Assembly (NCBI GenBank): GCA_003254925.1
Contig: QANZ01026479.1
Span: 8,968 to 72,967, forward strand
DNA: 64,000 nt
Source: Chamaecrista fasciculata
Lineage: Eukaryota > Streptophyta > Magnoliopsida > Fabales > Fabaceae
Reading direction: 5' to 3'
Shown one piece after another: positions 53,197-64,000 of the stretch. The notes below the pieces were generated by a model. It worked only from the letters and a program-made list of their open reading frames with translations, was not told the origin of the DNA and did no database searches. A program made the translations under genes and the position numbers. Positions within the stretch are counted from its first letter, which is position 1. Every line of letters starts with the position of its first letter.

Positions 53197-55474
53197 ATTG
53201 CTCGTTGGGAAGAAAAATTTGTGTGGTGTGATAGTTGGTAATCATTGTTGTGTATTGTGTGTATATTGTGTGCATGAATTTTTGGGGTGGGTTTTCTCTG
53301 TATCCTCCCTCACTTTTTTTCAAGTGTTTTTTGGATATAATATTTTTTGCTGGATTTGGAGAGTGGTGATGGTGGAATACACAGTGCGTAAATTTATGTA
53401 GATTGAGGGAAAAAAAACAGTATTGGTTGTATTAAATTGGTGTTGGGTAAAGGTTGATAGGTTTTGAAATTACGTGGTTATTTTAAATTTAGGTTTCTCT
53501 ATTTTTTTTTTTTTCTCTTGGGGGTTGCTTGTCAGCAGGTAATTCTCTGTTGGTAAGTTTTTGCTTGTTTGCTTCAATACCCATGTCCATATGTTAAATG
53601 CAGTTAGCTTTGCCATTATGTCACCCTTAACAATGGACCTTAGCTACATTCACGCTGATTCATGTATTCTTATCTTTATACAAACCTTTATGACTTGTAT
53701 AGAAAACACCCATGTGTTTATTATGCGGTCAAAACAAACAAACAAAAAATCATTTAGATTGAAGATATATATTAATACCTTATTGCTCACTTCAATAAAT
53801 TATATCATAAATAAGCGATTACCTGACTTGAGAATAAAGCTTCTCACTAATTAGAGGAAGTAGTCTTATGATTTTGCTAATTAATAATCTTCCACATGAA
53901 ACTAATTAAGTGGGTGTTCGTTTGGAATTAATTTGTTAATTGTATGAAACGATTAAAGCAGCCCAACATAAGTTAAACAGTAATAATAGCCACTTCTCTT
54001 TCCATCCATTAAATGAAGGTTTAGTGCTTTACTAGGCTTTCTTTTCAAAATCTTTTCAAGTTTTGGCAATATCTGCATTCCATGACCCATGTTTACGTCT
54101 TCAATTATATATAATGGGGACCACATCTCCCATGGTTGAGCCAACTCAAAAGAGTAATACCACCAGAAAAAAATTGGTATACTTTCCTTTTTTTTATGGT
54201 TACACTTCTCTCCTATGTTATGCAAAAACATTATCTATATTATCTATGATACTCTCTTAACGAAAAGGGGTTGGGTGATTTAGTTGAAGGAATTAGCCTT
54301 TCACAATATAGTGAATTTAAATTCAATTTTTTATTAAAAGATGTATCCAAGCCCAATAATATTTCAAATGAGATTCTTTTTTGTAATATTTGTAGAAAAT
54401 AAAAAATATATATATACAAAAAAAATTTCACACATTGTTTTTTTAAAAATCTAACAAATATATCAATAATTTAATATTACTTTAATAGCCCCTTAAAACT
54501 TTGTATACACACACACCTACTAATTCATGTTTGCATAGCCCTACGGTAAATGACATTCTCTCTGTGTATATATATATTCTTTTACTTTTTCTTTAACGAG
54601 TTAACAAGTTATACTTTGATTTATTGCCAAAAAGAAAAGACCAAACATATCTCATTTAAGCAAAAAAATTTTTTTAAAATATTAATAAGCAAAACTTGGT
54701 CCGACATACTATTAATTCTCAATACTCTGTATATATATATATATATATATATATTGATACAGATACTCTGTATATTTCTATTTATAACCATAACACCTTG
54801 TAAGTTGCACCCTTCGCAAAAGTTAATCATAGTTATACACATACAAACCCTAATGATTTTTTTTTCTTTTTGGTAAACCCTAATGAATTTATTGATTGGG
54901 AACTTGACAGCTAAAAGCAAGCTTGTCATAGATACGTCTATTTCTAATTACTCCATATGAGGAGTATAAAGCATTAAAAATCACTGTGCATATATCGAAC
55001 AACCCTTCAAAATATATAATGTTGTCGCATCTCTTGATCACGCGTGCTTATAATATTAACTTGCTTGCTAATTAGTAATTACTATATCAAAAACATCAAT
55101 AAATTAAAAAGGTGTAAAATATAAAATAATTGAGAACAAACATTAATATTTAACAATACTTATTATTCAAATTATACAATACTTTAAATTAAGCAAATTC
55201 AAAAGACAACAAAATCCCCCCAAACAATTCTGGAATAAATTTTCCGGGACGAAATATTTTGCCATCCCTATTTAGAACTCACATTTATTATCCAAAAACA
55301 TCAATAAAACGTTAGGTAGAGTTTCGTTCGAAGTAATTATGGCATCTCAAGGCTTCAACAAATATGTATTTAATTAGAAGACAACCAACCTTTTGTAATG
55401 AAATTTGACGACATGTATATATATATATATATATATATATATTTGGCCTGAATGTGTATATATATATATATCTT
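53197..55474. other. 3' flank of CLASP and AT-rich spacer
   Basis: The first ~250 bp is the likely CLASP 3' UTR. Beyond it are TA microsatellites (54728-54755, 55415-55441) and no gene that I can support. Confidence 0.5.
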
Positions 55475-55621
55475 ATATTATATGGCTCCACCTCTTTCTG
55501 GTCGTCCATGTTTAAAACTATAGCATATGAAATTAAAAATAAGAGAAAACTTATTATTTGGTCTCTCTTTCTTTACTATGTTAACAATTTAGTCTCTTAT
55601 TTATTTTACATACATATTTGT
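55475..55621 (+). mobile_element. Helitron-related fragment (copy without terminal hairpin)
   Basis: About 145 bp matching 62533-62680 closely (TTATATGGCTCCACC start, TTTACATACATATTTG end). Here it runs into a (TA)n tract instead of the hairpin seen in the other copy. Confidence 0.6.
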
Positions 55622-55640
55622 ATATATATATATATATATG

Positions 55641-56298
55641 ACTGTGTGGTTTGGTAAGGCTGACGTAAGCGCCACATATATGTATGGTTTGACCAGGCAC
55701 TAGCTAGTTTGAGGATTATTTATTGACTAAAATCTGATTTTGATCTCTTGTATAATCTTTTTTTATGATGGTCCCGTTTAGTTGTATGTTTTCAATTAGA
55801 TTCATTACTATTATTCTTATTATCAATTCCAATTCATCTATATATAACTTTTTAACTAAGTCATATCAATGGTGTGATAATATTAATTAATTGAAAACAT
55901 GTTAGTTGATGACATGATATATCAATGATCATCAAATAATATACATTCTTTGCTATCAATTTCAGTTACCACAAATAGTTTCTTATATATAAATTTTCTA
56001 AATTTTACACAAATTTATTCTGTTAATTTATAAAAAAAAAATTTGCTTACATGACCATTAAAAATATTACATCATTAATATAACATTGTCATGTCATCAC
56101 AACTAATAATAATATGCTATCAATTTTGTTAAAAACTAGATATAGGAGTATTGATAACAACAAAAATCACAAATTGATAAGAAATGTCCATAAATAACCA
56201 AATTGATGAAAAAAATACTAATATATATATTAAGGGGCCAAACCTAGAATTTAAACATCAGTTATTGTAATATAAAGCGACATGCTTTCTTTAAAAAC

Positions 56299-56331
<33 letters not shown>

Positions 56332-57128
56332 AAGAGACATGCAAGAGTGGAATTGAAGATGATGATGATGTAGATGGGATGAATAATCGAAGAGAAAGAG
56401 TAGGCAGAGATTTAGGTACATAATTAATAATGGTATTTACAACAGAGTTGACGATGCATGTGGTTCTCATTCAATGACAAAATTTAATTTCCTACCTTGC
56501 AAGTCTTGCTTTTGCCAACTCAACTCTACTATATATGTACCTACGTACTTTAATTTCTTTTTTCTTTCCTTGGATTCTATGTTTTTTTTAAAAAAAAAAA
56601 TGACAATATTTAATCATTTTTCTTTAGAAATAATTATAGAGGAGATAGTCATCCATCGTTATTAAACTTTACACACTTATTATTCGATCATATAAAAGAT
56701 TATCTTATATATATATATGTGTGTGTGTGTATTTCTAGTAATTAAACTCAATAAACATATGATACCAAAATTTGAACTCTATGGGACTGGAAATAAATCT
56801 GAAACTTTGCCCAACGTTATCCTCAGCATATATACATAAAAGTCCCTGTCGCCATATCTACGGGAGATATATAGCTAATTAAGTGGGTCAGCTATACACT
56901 TAATTGCGTAAATTGAAAACCTTCACCAAACACATTAAAACTTTCAGATGCTTTAATAAGTAAACTCGTACAGAAAGTTAAAGTAAAACTAGTAATTAAA
57001 TGTTCATTACGATATATAGAAAAGGATGCAAGATATTCGACGGTGTGAGTTGTAGGCTCGGTCAAGAGTCTTTGACTCATTATTCAGTACTCTATCACTA
57101 TAATTTAAATATAAACTTATCATTTAAG
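55641..57128. other. AT-rich spacer
   Basis: TA-rich sequence with a microsatellite at about 56300-56333. No gene, tRNA or clear transposon end recognised. Confidence 0.5.
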
Positions 57129-57916
57129 CTAGGCCAAAATTTCATTTTGGTCCTTAATATTTATTCTAAGTTTTATTTTGATCCTTAATATTTTTTGTTT
57201 CACTTTAGTGCTTATTGTTTCCCAATAATTTTGTTTTGGTCCTTAGTAAGTTTTATAATTGATATCTAACTATTGAATTTAATTATATCTTTCTCGTTTC
57301 AAACTCGAATGCAATGAAATCGGAGTAATTAATGTGTTACATTTGATGAGTTCTTTCTTTGCCTAGTTAGAGTAATCAACAAATGAGGTCAGATCGGGCC
57401 CGACATTTAGTAGACATCTTGTTTCATAAATTTGGTCATATATCTCGTTTCAAATACGAATGCAACATAATTATAGCTACAAGTTCTTTCTCTATCAAAT
57501 TGAAGTCGTTGGTAAACGAGGTCATATAGTACTCCAAAAGTGTGTTTGGTCCAAACATTAATATCAACTTTTGGAGTTCTATTTAATCTCATTTATAAAC
57601 GATCTCAAATAGATAGAGAAAAAACTCGTCAAGACTGACTCAGCTCCGATTTTATCACATTCAAATTTGAAATAAGAGAGATATGACCAACTTCATGAAA
57701 TGAGCAACCCACATTATTAGACTCAATTTTAAGTTTGATTTGATCTCGTTTGATGACGGTCTCAACTAAGCGAAGAAAGAATTCATTAAATGTAACTCGT
57801 AGCTCTGATTCCACATATATATTTATATATATAATTAATAGTTAAGGACCAAAAACAAAACTTTTGAAAAATATGAATAAAATAGAAAAATATTGGAGAT
57901 TAAAATAAATATTAGA
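57129..57916. mobile_element. Possible foldback/MITE, 788 bp
   Basis: Direct repeats CATTTAAG flank it (57121-57128 and 57917-57924). The arms share TTTTGGTCCTTA phrases in inverted orientation (about 57150-57245 versus 57840-57860), and inner blocks such as CGTTTCAAA-TACGAATGCAA and TTGCATTC-like words are mirrored. The outermost TIR match is weak, so the exact ends rest on the duplication. Confidence 0.5.
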
Positions 57917-57924
57917 CATTTAAG

Positions 57925-59365
57925 TCATCTACATGATCTCGCTTAGTTTTTCTCTAGTTTTCATTTTTCTTTCATCATACGAGAATGCTTCAAGTGTACC
58001 TAGATAATTATGAAGGGAAGGTGTCCAGCGAGGTTCGAGGACCACCTAGCTACTCTTTATCTATAAAGGGCAACCAGAAATTGTTGTTTCAGTATATTTT
58101 AATTTTATTCAAAAAAAAAAAAAATACACACATATTGTTAACGTGAAAAAATTAATGTAGTTTAGAAGTTGCTCAACAGTGAAGTCTCGATAGGAACAGC
58201 ACAATGGTCTTATATAACTTGAGCGATTCGCATGCGGTAATAACTAATAAGTTATTTAATTTGTCCAAACAATTATATTCAATTTCAAAAATTATGTATT
58301 CTGAAAATTAATTATGCATTCACCTTTAATATACATGGAGTATATAGTTAGAAGCCTAATACAATGGCTGTGTAAGTTACGATGTTGAGATGTACCAAAA
58401 GATTTTAATGCTACAACAGAGAGTTATTGATCTCCCCGGGAAATGAATGAAAATTGAAATTTGAAACCAAATCAAAATCACAACGTCACCTGGATTTGCT
58501 TCACAACGGGACCAGTATATATTTCATAATTAATACTAATATTATAAAGTAAAAGACGACCAAGAATTTGAATATTAAGTTTGAACTTTGAACTGTCGGA
58601 TAACTTTTTTTTTTTACTTAAAATGAGAGTGAAATATATAAAGCTGTCACATATTCAAGTTATATTTATGTACTGAAATTAAAATATAGCAGCCACAAGC
58701 CCACAATTAATTAAGATCCCTGTACATGAATTAAATGTCTGAAAATATATATAATTTTTCCTGACTGGAATTTACGTACGTCACGTGAATACATTTTCAA
58801 AATATTTAAATATATATTCTTGATCGTATAACTAATAATATCTGAAGTTGATGTATCTATAATCTATATGTTCCAAGGTCCAAGCTTATATATATAAGCG
58901 AAGGAAAATAAGTCCAAACGTACGTTTTTGATTATCAAAAAGCTTATTTGATAAAATACATATAAACTGTTATTGTTGTTGCTAACGAATTCGGATTAAT
59001 TGATGAGAACATTGAAGACAATATAATAGACAGAGAAATTAAACAGAATGTAGTATTAATTTGTAGCAAAAGCGACATTTGTTACACAATAAAAAAGAAC
59101 ATAGATATATATGAAACCTAATTAATGAAGCAAAACAGAACATAATAAGGACACACACAGTACACACGTTACAATTGCTAATGAAATATACTACGTACGT
59201 ACTCTCACTCAGCATTAACCCTACATTATACTTAAACCATGCATAAAACAAACTTAACACAACCATTATTTTTAATTTCCTGAATCCTTCAACAAAAAAA
59301 AAGTAATTAATTAAGAGTAACGGAAATTAAACTAAAACCCTTATGGCTTCAACTCAACTCAACTC
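57925..59365. other. AT-rich region downstream of the glycine-rich protein gene
   Basis: No coding sequence recognised. The ~200 bp next to 59366 is the likely 3' UTR of the minus-strand gene. Confidence 0.5.
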
Positions 59366-59725
59366 TCAAGGGAAAGGAAGAACGCCGGTGCCGACACCGC
59401 CACCGGTTCCGGCTCCAACACCGCCACCAACTCCACCACCAATACCACTGCCGCCGGCACCTCCGAGGCCCCCGAAACCTCCGAGGCCGCCTAAACCACC
59501 GCCTAAGCCACCACCGCCGCCAAATCCACCACCGACGCCGGCGCCGGCTCCTCCGAAAGGCAGGCCATTGCTACCAATGCCTGAATAACCACCAACTCCA
59601 CCATAAGAAAGGAAATTCTTCTGATCCTTGAGACCAGCGTCACTAGGCACATCTCTGGCACTAATTGCTATAGTAGCAACTAGAAGTAACATGATACACA
59701 TACACCACCTTCTTGCCATCTTCAT
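59366..59725 (-). CDS. Small secreted glycine-rich protein
   Basis: Single exon, 119 aa, start M-K-M-A-R-R-W at 59725; Met3 (59719) is an alternative. The reading frame is open a little further upstream but without another ATG. A hydrophobic segment (residues ~8-23) ending A-I-S-A is a signal peptide, so the product should enter the secretory pathway. The mature part begins R-D-V-P-S-D-A-G-L-K-D-Q-K-N-F, then G-G-V-G-G-Y-S-G-I-G-S-N-G-L-P-F-G-G and a run of GGx repeats (G with A, V, L, F) to a V-L-P-F-P end. This is the plant 'glycine-rich cell-wall structural protein' type; a wall role is a family inference. A TATA box (TTTATAAAC on the minus strand, about 59833-59841) lies 110 bp upstream. 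The forward strand here reads as a proline-rich frame, which is only its shadow. Confidence 0.85.
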   Translation of the reverse strand: MKMARRWCMCIMLLLVATIAISARDVPSDAGLKDQKNFLSYGGVGGYSGIGSNGLPFGGAGAGVGGGFGGGGGLGGGLGGLGGFGGLGGAGGSGIGGGVGGGVGAGTGGGVGTGVLPFP

Positions 59726-59832
59726 ACAAAATAGTAATAATAATCTCTGATTTCTCACTATCACTCACACAAGCTAGTTAAGTGTATGTACGTTGTTGAA
59801 GAGTGAGTAGTGAGTAGTATGGTGGTGGTGGT

Positions 59833-59841
59833 GTTTATAAA
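59833..59841 (-). promoter_or_regulatory. TATA box of the glycine-rich protein gene
   Basis: CTTTATAAAC on the minus strand, positioned to start transcription near 59805, giving a leader of about 80 bases before the ATG at 59725. Confidence 0.6.
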
Positions 59842-60438
59842 GGGAAAAAAAATAGTGGTTAGGGCATAAGGGGGGCAGTTGAGAATAGTAAATGTACATT
59901 AATTTTGTCACAGCATACGTACATTTTATTATGTGTTGTACGTCTTCCTCTTCTTATAGAATCCACATGCACTGCCTACTCTAGCTAGATAGACTATAAT
60001 TAATTAATTAATTAACCTAGTATTATTATTAACTACTAATTGGGAGGAATTAGTAATGCTAGGAGGTTAGGGGCCATGATATATGAAGGATAAGTAATGA
60101 ATTAATTAATTAAGGGAGGGTGGATTCAACAGTTTCCTGACGCTTTTAATTTGTGTATTTGAAAATGGCAGGTGCAATGGAACCGTCTGCATCAATGAAT
60201 TGATTAGTATTTAGTGGTTCAGGCAGCCACACTCAGAGTCTCAGAAAAATATCCAACACTATATTGATATTGGGCCCTAGGCCCAAAAATAAATTGGGCC
60301 AAAATTCAGAGTTAAATTAGTCAAGCCCAATCTATACTATCTCAAACCCTTTTTTTTCTGTTGTTGGGCGGGCCATTTTAACATGTTTGATGGAAATTTA
60401 AGCAACCACAAAAGCCTATACTCACAAATATAGAAAAG
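59842..60438. other. Upstream flank of the glycine-rich gene
   Basis: AT-rich with (ATTA)n runs near 59999-60016. GGGCC / GGCCCAA words near 60268-60300 resemble TCP-type site II motifs, but no gene starts beside them. Confidence 0.4.
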
Positions 60439-60621
60439 GAATAAAAAAGTATTTGGTGCAGTGGTAAGCGAGTTGTACTCTAGGTTGAGGGACCTTGTTC
60501 GAGCTCTGGAGTCGATATTGTTGGGAGGGCTTTAATTGTTCGCTCCTGGCTCGAATGAAATTTGTCTTCGCCTAGACCGTTACACGGATAGATGGGGGAA
60601 ACTCATAGTTATACCAAAAAG
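60439..60621 (+). mobile_element. tRNA-derived SINE with 13-bp target duplication
   Basis: An RNA polymerase III A box (TGGTGCAGTGG, about 60454-60464) and B box (GTTCGAGCTC, about 60498-60507) are spaced as in a tRNA, followed by a tRNA-unrelated body ending near ATACC and an A-rich tail. Perfect 13-bp duplications AAATATAGAAAAG flank it (60426-60438 and 60622-60634), proving retroposition. The intactness of the duplication suggests a fairly young insertion. The 5' edge could be a few bases further in. Confidence 0.85.
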
Positions 60622-60634
60622 AAATATAGAAAAG

Positions 60635-61106
60635 AAAAATAAGCACGAAAGTTATATTATATATATATATATATATATGCAATATATATATATATATGCT
60701 TATAAACTAAAAAATTCTGCATTTCTTAATCTTATATGTTTGTTTAAATAATCCGATTTAAATTATTTTTTTCCAACCATAACCTTCAAATATAAAACTT
60801 TAAGGACGAAATTGACAATAAATAAATTTTTGAGATGAAACTAAAAAATATATAAAATTTAGAGACAAGAAAAACAACTTTGTCAAAATAAATATGAACT
60901 GACTTGCAAAATCACCATTTATATTGATATGGGCATACTATACGTGTATAGTTGGAATTGGAAATTTTGAATATTGGACTCTTGTTGAGATGTGTGGTTA
61001 CTAGAGGCCAATTTAGTTGTATATAAGTATAACAGTGAATGAATGAATAAATCACTTGATGACACAATAGCGAGAAAAAAAAGAGAGGAGACGTTCTATA
61101 TGCGGG
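60635..61106. other. AT-rich spacer
   Basis: Contains a (TA)n tract at about 60657-60697. No gene seen. Confidence 0.5.
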
Positions 61107-61346
61107 GTGAGTCTATAATGTAAAGTTTGATTCTTGACATGAGATACAATAGGTTATGAGTCAATAATATAATGACACGTAGAAGAGTTAGTTATGATGT
61201 GACTCCATACACAATTTTGATTGGTTGAAAAAATTATTAACTTTTTATTATTTTCCAGCATTAAATTATATCAATGACTATAATTATGCCACATCAGCAA
61301 TTGCATCTCATGTTAAAAATTAAACTTTACATCTTAGATTAACTCA
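61107..61346. mobile_element. ~240-bp MITE
   Basis: The left arm GTCTATAATGTAAAGTTTGA with TTGACATGAGAT is mirrored on the right by ATCTCATGTTAA and TAAACTTTACATCTTAGATT. The palindromic arms are about 40 bp. The target duplication is not resolved and there is no coding capacity. Confidence 0.6.
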
Positions 61347-62532
61347 TATATGTGTCTTTAACGTACACTAGTTTCCCTAAAAGGACATTATTCTTTGACT
61401 TTTGAATTTGAGAAGATGAGGATGAGGTGGTGCCGTAGAGAACTACTGTTTCATAAGCAGCATTGAATTTTGATATATGTAGTGGGATATAAGTAACTAT
61501 ATATATCAAATTATCAATCTATTCCTTTGATCTCTTTCTCGACACACAAAAAAAGTATAGTTTTGCTTTTTGACCAATTAATACATAGTGGAATTTCAAT
61601 TGAAGCCTTGATTGGGTAATTCCCCTTTATAACCTCAAAAGCTTACACACATGCATCCATGTTGGAGGTTTTAAACACTCATAAAATCACTTTTTTTTAT
61701 ATTTTTAATTAAACCCCGTATCAGTTACCACGTGAAATGACGCAAATGCTACATCAATATATATCTCAATTATCAATCAATTAATGTTTTTGACAATAAA
61801 AAATAGTTAATAATATATTTAAAAATAAAATTAACGCCAAATTCATTCAAAATTTTTATATCCTTAAATTGTAGCTCCTCCACGTAAGCTGACTTGCACA
61901 TCTGAATTGTATATTTATTATTTAATAACACAACTTTCACACAGGTATAAGATAAGATATTTTGAAGTAATAAACAAGTCGACACTGTCAAACGAAGCCT
62001 TCAAATGTAATCAAGATATCAAATTAAAAATTTATAAATAGATGTCATCTCATACAAATATATTTTAGTCTCTAGAGCCTTGTTCATTTTATTGTATTTT
62101 TAAAAAATTTTAATTTATTTCATAGTTAGTATTTTTCATAATTTCATTTGATTTTTCTCTTTATCTTTTAGTTATGTAATTGACTTAAAAAATATTATAT
62201 GTGTCATAGTAAATAAATTAATAAAAAAAATAAATATCTCCTTTATTTATTTTTTGTCTGTAGAAAATGATTTAAGTGAGGTAAACACCGATATTTTATT
62301 AGGACTATTAAAGAATACCTCTCCACTTATTTAAAGACTGATAAGAAGAATTTATATTTTACTTATCAAATAAGACTCTCATATTGATTAAAGAATTTGA
62401 ACCCTCACTTTTATAGAATAAGTGTTTTTTTTAAACTGATTATAGAATAAGTGTTTAAATCTTAACCAGTTGTGTCATTCCTTATTGGTTATTCCTTATC
62501 ATTTTTTTTTGCCCATTTATTCCTTATCATCT
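61347..62532. other. AT-rich spacer, possibly Helitron interior
   Basis: No gene recognised. If the Helitron ending at 62710 is longer than its conserved 3' part, its 5' portion lies here, but no TC-type 5' terminus could be fixed. Confidence 0.4.
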
Positions 62533-62710
62533 AATATTATATGGCTCCACCCCTTTATGGTCGTTCACATTTTAAAACTATAGTCTATGAAATTAAAAAT
62601 AAGAGAAAATTTACTATTTAGTCTCTCTTTCTTTACTAAGTTAACAATTTAGTCCCTTATTTATTTTACATACATATTTGCGTGCCCGATAGGGCACGCA
62701 AAGCCCCTAG
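62533..62710 (+). mobile_element. Non-autonomous Helitron 3' end
   Basis: A perfect 8-bp stem GCGTGCCC / GGGCACGC (62680-62687 and 62692-62699) with a 4-base loop is followed by AAAGCCCCTAG and then T at 62711. That is the Helitron 3' rule: hairpin, short gap, CTRR, inserted before T. The 145 bp before the hairpin recur at 55475-55621. The 5' end is unknown and no Rep/helicase is present. Confidence 0.8.
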
Positions 62711-63804
62711 TTGTAATTATAGACAACTAGACATAATAATATCTTTTCATGGTACATATTGAAGAATGAGAATGCAACTTTCTTTGCTTGACAAGTTATT
62801 TATTATAACAAGTATGAAAGATAATTGATATAAGTTAATTGTTTAATTAAAAAATAACGATAAAAATTAGACAGAATCATGATATAGACTAATGATCTAA
62901 TAAATTAAAAATTTCCAAAGCTAATACAAAATGAAAAACACTTCTTTTTTTGCAAATAAAATGAAAAACACTTTAAAGACCAAAACATAATTCAGTCTAT
63001 ACTTCAAAACATCAATTTGAAGTTTTGACTAAAAAAAAAAGGATACAAAAAAGAAAAGGAATATGAGGAGTAGGCATGTGGTGGAACAGACGTTGAACAA
63101 CGGAACAAGTAATTAATAAAATACGCGTGTCCAACTGTCAAGAGACGTGTAGCAACTTGCAATTCATGAGGTTGATAACTTCAGAAATCACTTGTTTAAA
63201 AACAAAAAAAAAACTTCAGAAATCACAAGTTTTGTATTTTTTAATGGGCCGGGCCCAGGCCCAATGACATAATACCTCGTACAAGTACGAAATACGAAAC
63301 AACACAAGTATATTACGGAAGTGCCTAAAGGAGCATTAAGTGAAAAGGTGAAAGCTTATAAAAACTGAAAAATAATAATAATATGAGCATTACGTCTTAA
63401 ACTTTTTCCTTTTTTTCATATAATAATAATCCTCATTTCCATTTTCGCCTCCTAAGTGGGGTGATTAATTTATTAATTGCTCTTTTCCACTTGCATCCCC
63501 CCTTTCTTAATCATTGTATAAAACTAATGTTCAATTTCAATCATAATCCAACTTTTTTTCCCCCCTCTCTCTCGTATTGGATCTTCTCTGTCATGACTCA
63601 TCAACAAACAAAAAAAGAAATCTCTTTTTTTTTTTTTGTTCATTTGGTTTAATGAATCTGGAAAATACGTCGATAATTTCAATTAATATATACCAGATTA
63701 ATGGATATAAACACAACTTAATCCAAGAAATTGGACATGGTGAATTTGTCGCCACATGAAAGGGGAATATTATATACTAGTGGGCATATTATGTATCAAT
63801 TATG
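62711..63804. other. AT-rich region; possible promoter of a gene beyond the window
   Basis: GGGCC/GGCCCA words cluster at 63245-63263, a TATA-like TTATAAAAAC follows at about 63356, then pyrimidine-rich sequence (63400-63580). This looks like a forward promoter and leader, but no convincing start codon or protein follows before the window ends. Confidence 0.3.
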
Positions 63805-63954
63805 TATATGTCAATTTAATTTTGTAATATTAAAATATAAAAATTGTAAATATATTTTTAATATTAAATGGTTAAAGTATATATGTCAATTTAATTTTGT
63901 AATATTAAAATATAAAAATTGTAAATATATTTTTAATATTAAATGGTTAAAGTA
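63805..63954 (+). repeat. Two 75-bp tandem copies
   Basis: 63805-63879 is repeated without visible change at 63880-63954, beginning TATATGTCAATTTAATTTTG. It is AT-rich and non-coding; the frame through it is an accident of the repeat. Confidence 0.9.
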
Positions 63955-64000
63955 AGTCAGAGTTATGACTTTTTTTGATAAAATAATGTTTTGATTAAAA

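Noticed and set aside
55312-55657. I/Y-rich frames on both strands
   Set aside because: Translations of (TA)n microsatellites.
58025-58050. tRNA T-loop-like GGTTCGAGG
   Set aside because: No A box or foldable stems at the right distance.
59343-59588. Forward proline-rich frame (PTPPPVPAP type)
   Set aside because: It is the exact complement of the Gly-rich repeats of the minus-strand gene, which has a signal peptide, TATA box and family match; the forward frame has none.
60454-60507. Functional tRNA gene
   Set aside because: A and B boxes are present, but it has no cloverleaf acceptor stem and is flanked by target duplications, so it is a SINE.

Overview
The window is AT-rich nuclear DNA of a flowering plant, most likely a eudicot. 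It holds multi-exon genes with GT-AG introns encoding plant families (a CPK3-like calcium-dependent kinase, a plant-type AAA ATPase, a reticulon-like B protein, CLASP, a glycine-rich secreted protein). The spaces between them are packed with plant transposons. I cannot name the genus from the sequence. There are two single N bases, at 26443 and 37314.

Layout. 1-13.6 kb is a transposon graveyard. It begins with a possible 2-oxoglutarate oxygenase exon and a CACTA 3' end, followed by several inverted-repeat (MITE or foldback) elements with clean target-site duplications. Next comes a 3.4-kb long-TIR Mutator-like element (8027-11419) carrying a fragment of the mitochondrial SDH2 gene, a hAT MITE and a solo LTR. 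Last is a broken WRKY19/loricrin-like cysteine-repeat gene with a Tourist-like MITE in it. 14.8-31.1 kb is the first gene island: CPK3-like (+), AAA ATPase (+) and RTNLB (-, convergent with the ATPase). 31.5-41.6 kb is repeat-rich again: an inverted pair of ~330-bp repeats, then an old-looking Ty1/copia element (34325-41587) with a second long-TIR Mutator-like element nested in it. 42.0-53.2 kb is a complete CLASP gene, whose leader directly abuts the copia 3' LTR. 53.2-64 kb is mostly AT-rich intergenic DNA with Helitron-related sequence, a tRNA-derived SINE, two MITEs, one small glycine-rich protein gene (-) and a 75-bp tandem duplication near the end.

The coding models were assembled by hand from reading frames and splice sites. 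All four spliced genes give a coding length divisible by three: CPK3-like 510 aa, AAA ATPase 843 aa, RTNLB 262 aa, CLASP 1441 aa. They are ordinary nuclear genes and do not form an operon or pathway: calcium signalling, an AAA ATPase of unproven substrate, ER membrane shaping, cortical microtubule control and a cell-wall-type protein.

The most interesting signals are not a new protein system but transposon-host interactions. They are the captured SDH2 fragment in a Pack-MULE-like element, and a forward-oriented LTR with a TATA box about 0.5 kb upstream of the CLASP start codon. Several intact foldback structures may also be small-RNA sources.
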